Assembly: GCA_050742455.1 (NCBI GenBank)
Contig: JBOGIG010000005.1
Span: 1-24,426, forward strand
Origin: JBOGIG01 sp050742455
GTDB taxonomy: Bacteria > Actinomycetota > Acidimicrobiia > Acidimicrobiales > JBOGIG01
Reading direction: 5' to 3'
DNA length: 24,426 nucleotides
The position numbers and the translations under genes were made by a program. Shown piece by piece: positions 20,915 through 24,426 of this stretch. Position 1 is the first letter of the stretch. Each line of letters opens with the position of its first letter. The notes below the pieces were generated by a model. That model made no database searches, was not told the DNA's origin, and was given only the letters and a program-made list of their open reading frames with translations.

Positions 20915-22885
20915 ATGGCCACCGCCCCCCGGGCGGTGTGGGGCCCGACTTCGGTGTGCTCTGACGGCACTCCCGACGCCCGCTGGGGTCATGCCGACCA
21001 AGGCGGCGCGATCACACGTGCCGTGAGGGTGCTGGTCGACGCCGGTGGCACCGACAAGGAATTCGACTACTCCGTTCCCGATGTTTTGATGGACCAGGTG
21101 GGTCTGGGGACGATGGTGCGGGTGGCACTGGGGCCTCGACGGGTGGGGGGCTGGGTGGTCGATGTCAATCCCCAGCCGGTTGAGGGAGTGGTCCTGCGAC
21201 CCCTGGCCCGGGTACGAGGCCAGGGACCCGATCCCCAGATGATCGACCTGGCCCGGTGGGCGGCCTGGCGTTGGTCGGGATCGGTTGCCGGATTTCTGGC
21301 CACCGCCTCGCCGACCAAGGTCATTGCCGCGGTCCCCGGCCGCAACCGAGACCGTGGCGATAGGGACTTGGACCCGGCGGGCCTGGAGCGGGACGGGGAG
21401 GAGGAGGGGGAGGGACGCCGAACGGTGGTGCGCCTGGCCCCGGCCGCGGACCGTATGCCGATCGTTCGCCAGACCCTGGCCGAGGCCAGGGCCTTGGACG
21501 GCGATGCCCTGGTGCTGTGCGCCTCACACTATGACGCAGCTACCCTGGCCGCCCGCCTGGAACGGGCGGGGGCGGCGGTTGCCCTGATGCCCCAAGCCTG
21601 GGCCCTTGCCGCGGCCGGGGGATGCACGGTGATCGGGACGCGGTCCGCGGCCTGGGCTCCGTTAGAGCGTCTCGGCGCAGCGCTGGTTCTCGATGCCCAC
21701 GACCAGGCTTACACCGAGCAACGAGCCCCGACCTGGAACGCGTGGGCCGTAGTGGCCGAGCGGGCGCGTCGAGCCGAGGTGTCCTGCACGCTGGTCTCTG
21801 CCTGCCCGACCCTGGAGATGACCGACTGGGGAACGGTCCTGCGACCGGACCGGGTCGCTGAACGTGCCGGCTGGCCGACGGTAGAGGTGGTGGATCGGCG
21901 GGCCGACGATCCGCGCCAGGGCATGTTCTCAGAACGGGTGGTAGGGCTCATCAGGGCGGCCCGGCCCACCGCGGGGCGCAGGGTGCTATGCGTGCTGAAC
22001 CGGACGGGGCGGGCCCGGCTGGTGGCCTGTGCCTCCTGCGGGGAGCTGGCCCGATGTGAGCAATGCCAATCGGCCCTCTCGACGCCACCGGGGACCCGGG
22101 GTCAGGGTATGAGCCTGGGCCCGACCCTATGCTGTCGTAGGTGTGGGGCCGAGCGGGGAGCCTTCTGCGCCACGTGCGGTTCGACCAGGCTGGCGGTGAT
22201 CCGCGCCGGAGTAGGTCGGGTAAAGGAGGAGATCGAGGCCCTGATCGGGGGTCCCGTGGTGGAGGTGTCCGGACCTCGTCGCCGAGCAGCCCAGAGCCAG
22301 GAGCCGAACCACGCGGGGGAATTGTGGTCCGGTGGAGGGGACCAGAGCCCTCTGGCGGTGGCCATCGGCACCGAAGCGGTGCTGCACCGCAGTGTCAGGG
22401 GCGAGATCGGGTCGGTCATATTTTTGGATTTCGATCAACAGGTCTTGGCTCCCCGCCTCCGTGCGGGCGAAGAGGCCATGGCCTTGTTGTGCCGGGCGGC
22501 GAGACTGGTGGGCTCACGGTCCGGCTCTGGCCGGTTGGTAATTCAGACCCGCATGCCAGACCACGAAGTGGTACTGGCCGCCCGGTGGTCCAACCCCGAA
22601 TTGTTCAGCCTGCCCGAGACCCTTCGACGCCAGACCTTGGGACTGCCTCCTTTTTGCGCTCTGGCCCGAATTTCGGGAACGGGCGCTCAACGCCTGGTGG
22701 ACCAACTGGAGTCGGCCGGTCTGGGTGTGGCTCAAATTGGCGAATCGGCGGTGTCAGTCCGGGGGTCGGCCCAACTGGCCTGGCTCATCAGGGCCGGCGA
22801 TCACCTCGCGCTGTGCACAGCGCTGGCCTCGCTGCCCCGTCCCCAACAAGGCGTACGGATTGAGGTCGACCCCCTCGGTGTGTGA
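20915..22885 (+). CDS. priA: PriA-like primosomal protein N', helicase motifs degenerate
   Basis: PriA restarts stalled replication forks. This 656-residue homologue has the DNA-binding N-terminal domain (VRVLVDAGGTDKEFDYSVPD, GTMVRVALGPRRVGGWVVDV), the paired zinc-binding cysteines (Cys372, 375, 381 and 384 in ACASCGELARCEQC, then CRRCG and CATCG) and the C-terminal domain (RQTLGLPPFCALARISG). The Walker A lysine motif is missing: the sequence around LAPAADRMPIVRQTL occupies its place. The DEEH box is changed to DAHD (260-263), inside the otherwise recognisable TVIGTRSAAWAPLERLG block. Such ATPase-dead PriA proteins are known from actinobacteria and probably act as loading or recognition factors. 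About 30 residues before the usual VRVLV opening may be an overlong N-terminus, since only ATG 20915 was examined as start. Confidence 0.9.
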   Translation: MATAPRAVWGPTSVCSDGTPDARWGHADQGGAITRAVRVLVDAGGTDKEFDYSVPDVLMDQVGLGTMVRVALGPRRVGGWVVDVNPQPVEGVVLRPLARVRGQGPDPQMIDLARWAAWRWSGSVAGFLATASPTKVIAAVPGRNRDRGDRDLDPAGLERDGEEEGEGRRTVVRLAPAADRMPIVRQTLAEARALDGDALVLCASHYDAATLAARLERAGAAVALMPQAWALAAAGGCTVIGTRSAAWAPLERLGAALVLDAHDQAYTEQRAPTWNAWAVVAERARRAEVSCTLVSACPTLEMTDWGTVLRPDRVAERAGWPTVEVVDRRADDPRQGMFSERVVGLIRAARPTAGRRVLCVLNRTGRARLVACASCGELARCEQCQSALSTPPGTRGQGMSLGPTLCCRRCGAERGAFCATCGSTRLAVIRAGVGRVKEEIEALIGGPVVEVSGPRRRAAQSQEPNHAGELWSGGGDQSPLAVAIGTEAVLHRSVRGEIGSVIFLDFDQQVLAPRLRAGEEAMALLCRAARLVGSRSGSGRLVIQTRMPDHEVVLAARWSNPELFSLPETLRRQTLGLPPFCALARISGTGAQRLVDQLESAGLGVAQIGESAVSVRGSAQLAWLIRAGDHLALCTALASLPRPQQGVRIEVDPLGV

Positions 22886-22916
22886 GTTCGGGGCAATCAT
22901 TTGTCGCCGAGACAGA

Positions 22917-22922
22917 TAAGCT
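22917..22922 (+). promoter_or_regulatory. -10 element for probable leaderless def transcript
   Basis: TAAGCT lies seven bases before ATG 22930, in the short gap after priA, and there is no Shine-Dalgarno sequence. The spacing matches the aroC and mihF elements. The hexamer is identical to the one before efp. Confidence 0.45.
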
Positions 22923-22929
22923 CAAAGCC

Positions 22930-23418
22930 ATGTCCACCTACGACATCCGGCTTTTCGGCGACCCGGTGCTCAAGCAGAGGGCGGCCGAGATCGACCGCAT
23001 CGACGACAATCTGGTGCGTCTGTCGCGCGATATGTGTGACACCATGTACGCCGCGCCCGGGGTGGGCTTGGCCGCTCCCCAAGTAGGCGTGCAGAAGCGG
23101 ATGTTTGTCTTTGACGTGGGTGACGGTCCTTCGACCATCATGAACCCCGTCATCACTGAAACCCAGGGTGAATGGTCCTATGACGAAGGATGTCTGAGCA
23201 TCCCAGGGTTGTCATTTCCCATCGTCCGGCCCGCGCAGGTCCATCTGCGAGGCATGGACCTCGACGGAAACGATCTGGAAGTCGAGGCTGACGGGCTCTT
23301 GGCTCGGGTCTTTCAACACGAGTTGGACCATCTGGACGGGGTGTTGTTGTTGGCTCGCCTCGACGCCGACCAGCACAAGGCGGCCATGCGAGTGCTGCGC
23401 GAACGAGCGCTGACCTGA
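22930..23418 (+). CDS. def: Peptide deformylase
   Basis: The enzyme removes the N-formyl group from new proteins and uses a metal bound by one Cys and two His. The 162-residue product has all three family motifs: GVGLAAPQ (44-51), EGCLS with ligand Cys88, and QHELDHLDG with His130, catalytic Glu131 and His134. The length is normal. ATG 22930 gives the conserved start STYDIRLFGDPVLKQ. A GTG at 22882 overlapping the priA stop would add 16 unconserved residues. The next gene is fmt, which adds the formyl group that Def removes; the two are commonly adjacent. Confidence 0.96.
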   Translation: MSTYDIRLFGDPVLKQRAAEIDRIDDNLVRLSRDMCDTMYAAPGVGLAAPQVGVQKRMFVFDVGDGPSTIMNPVITETQGEWSYDEGCLSIPGLSFPIVRPAQVHLRGMDLDGNDLEVEADGLLARVFQHELDHLDGVLLLARLDADQHKAAMRVLRERALT

Positions 23419-23488
23419 CTTCTTCGGGCCGCGGCGCCGGGCCGTCGTGTGCAGCCTCTTCACGCCGTCGCCGATTGGAACCGGACTG

Positions 23489-24426
23489 ATGGCTCGCCTC
23501 GTATACCTGGGCACGCCGGAGGTGGCGGTCGGTCCATTGCGGGCGCTGGTGGAGTCTGGCCACGATATCGGCCTGGTGGTGACCGGAGAGGACAAGCGTC
23601 GGGGTCGGGGTCGCTTGGAAACGGCCAACCCGGTCAAGCAGGCAGCAGAGCAGTTGGGCCTGGAGGTGTCACACCGGGTGCCGGATGTGACCACAGTTGG
23701 TGCCGAACTGGGAGTGGTGGTGGCTTTCGGCGCCCTGATAAAGCCCGATGTCCTGGCTCAGGTACCGATGATCAATCTCCATTTTTCCCTCTTGCCCCGA
23801 TGGCGGGGCGCGGCGCCCGTAGAAAGGGCCATCCTGGCCGGAGACATCGAGACCGGCGTATGCCTGATGGCGGTGGAGGAAGGTCTTGACACGGGCGGGG
23901 TATACGCCCGGCGCACAGTGGTCGTGGAGGAGGGCGAGACCGCCCACCGGCTGAGATCGCGCCTGGCTCGCTTGGGCGCCGAGATGCTCGTCGAGGCCCT
24001 GTCCGATCTTCCTGCCAGCCTGGGACGACTCCAGGCCCAGCAGGGCGAGGCGACTTATGCAGCCAAGATCACCCCGCAGGAATGTGAGTTGGACTTTGCC
24101 CGCTCCGCCGTTGAACTGGAGCGGGTGGTGAGGGTGGGCCGGGCCTGGACTACGTGGGACGGCGCTCGCCTGGGAGTCCTGCGTGCTCGGGTGGTAGCTC
24201 CCGGAGCGGGCCATGTTCCCAGAGCCGGCGACCTCGGGATCGCTGGCCTGACTTCTGACCAACCTCGGGCCGAATTCCACCAACCGCGGGCCGGACTGCG
24301 TCCCGGATCCCTGACCGGCCGCGTGGTTGCGACCGGCGACGGCGGTCTCGAGCTCATCGAGGTGCAACCGGCCGGTCGACGAGCCATGGCGGCCGAGGCC
24401 TGGTTGAACGGACTCCGGCCAAGCGG
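23489..24426 (+). CDS. fmt: Methionyl-tRNA formyltransferase (3' end beyond window)
   Basis: Fmt transfers a formyl group from 10-formyltetrahydrofolate to initiator Met-tRNA. The 312 residues present start ARLVYLGTPEVAVGPLRALV and contain the folate/catalytic block INLHFSLLPRWRGAAPVERA (Asn96, His98) and LDTGGVYARR, then the linker and C-terminal tRNA-binding domain (ATYAAKITPQECELDF). In HxSLLPxxRGxAPI(Q), the last Gln is Glu112 here. A degenerate repeat (DQPRAEF/HQPRAGL) lies in the C-terminal domain. No stop occurs before 24426, so the last residues are missing. ATG 23489 has no strong ribosome binding site; 70 bases without a visible signal separate it from def. Confidence 0.94.
   Translation, partial: MARLVYLGTPEVAVGPLRALVESGHDIGLVVTGEDKRRGRGRLETANPVKQAAEQLGLEVSHRVPDVTTVGAELGVVVAFGALIKPDVLAQVPMINLHFSLLPRWRGAAPVERAILAGDIETGVCLMAVEEGLDTGGVYARRTVVVEEGETAHRLRSRLARLGAEMLVEALSDLPASLGRLQAQQGEATYAAKITPQECELDFARSAVELERVVRVGRAWTTWDGARLGVLRARVVAPGAGHVPRAGDLGIAGLTSDQPRAEFHQPRAGLRPGSLTGRVVATGDGGLELIEVQPAGRRAMAAEAWLNGLRPS
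24257..24298 (+). repeat. Degenerate 21-bp tandem repeat in fmt
   Basis: Bases 24257-24277 and 24278-24298 match at 16 of 21 positions and encode DQPRAEF and HQPRAGL. It is older or weaker than the other repeats and could be coincidental. Confidence 0.5.

Noticed and set aside
19742..21001. 419-codon minus-strand open frame opposite metK and the priA start
   Set aside because: Antisense to metK, which is unmistakable; composition is typical of a reverse-frame artefact.
22882..22929. GTG 22882 as start of def
   Set aside because: It would add 16 unconserved residues; ATG 22930 gives the conserved start and is preceded by a -10 element.
23419..23488. Terminator between def and fmt
   Set aside because: The GC-rich palindrome around 23428-23446 has no T run and no stable single stem.

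Overview
The window is a high-GC, densely packed, mostly co-directional stretch of bacterial chromosome. The gene order aroC, aroK-aroB, aroQ, efp, nusB, pyrR, pyrB, pyrC, carA, carB, pyrD, pyrF, mihF, gmk, rpoZ, coaBC, metK, priA, def, fmt is the conserved actinobacterial housekeeping block. An mIHF gene beside gmk and a helicase-dead PriA confirm Actinomycetota. Type-1 PyrF, a class-1B-like PyrD and the aroK-aroB fusion are unlike mycobacteria or streptomycetes. A deep branch such as Acidimicrobiia fits, but that placement is inference.

Layout. Bases 1-3216 are accessory: the tail of an unidentified gene, a lipoprotein with Asp-box (BNR-like) propeller repeats, and a convergent hipBA toxin-antitoxin pair on the minus strand with its own promoter and operator-like repeats in an AT-richer gap. 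Bases 3217-6619 carry shikimate-pathway genes (aroC, fused aroK-aroB, aroQ). Bases 6766-7740 carry efp and nusB. Bases 7738-16953 form a complete de novo pyrimidine operon (pyrR-pyrB-pyrC-carA-carB-pyrD-pyrF) with start/stop overlaps. Its leader has an extended -10 promoter, a PyrR-binding hairpin and an intrinsic terminator directly in front of pyrR. Bases 17066-24426 carry mihF, gmk, rpoZ, coaBC, metK, priA, def and the 5' part of fmt, which runs off the end. No gap without a gene exceeds 300 bases; the largest is about 220 bases (2994-3216) and holds the hipBA and aroC promoters. I saw no rRNA, tRNA, CRISPR array or insertion sequence.

Most unusual observations. (1) Short in-frame tandem repeats (units of 15, 18, 21 or 24 bp) recur in seven places within conserved enzymes: the AroK-AroB linker, AroB, CarA, CarB, PyrF, RpoZ and Fmt. 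They sit at termini, linkers or lineage-specific insertions. In AroB the repeat copies the codons around a zinc-ligand histidine. (2) The pyr leader combines a canonical PyrR CNGNGA hexaloop hairpin at the predicted 5' end of the RNA with a terminator whose 3' arm is also the likely ribosome binding site of pyrR. (3) A 36-bp direct repeat after aroQ brackets a 21-codon fragment, possibly the scar of the aminopeptidase gene often found between aroQ and efp. (4) A 13-codon proline-containing ORF ends on the efp start codon. (5) PyrD has class-1B features but no pyrK beside it.
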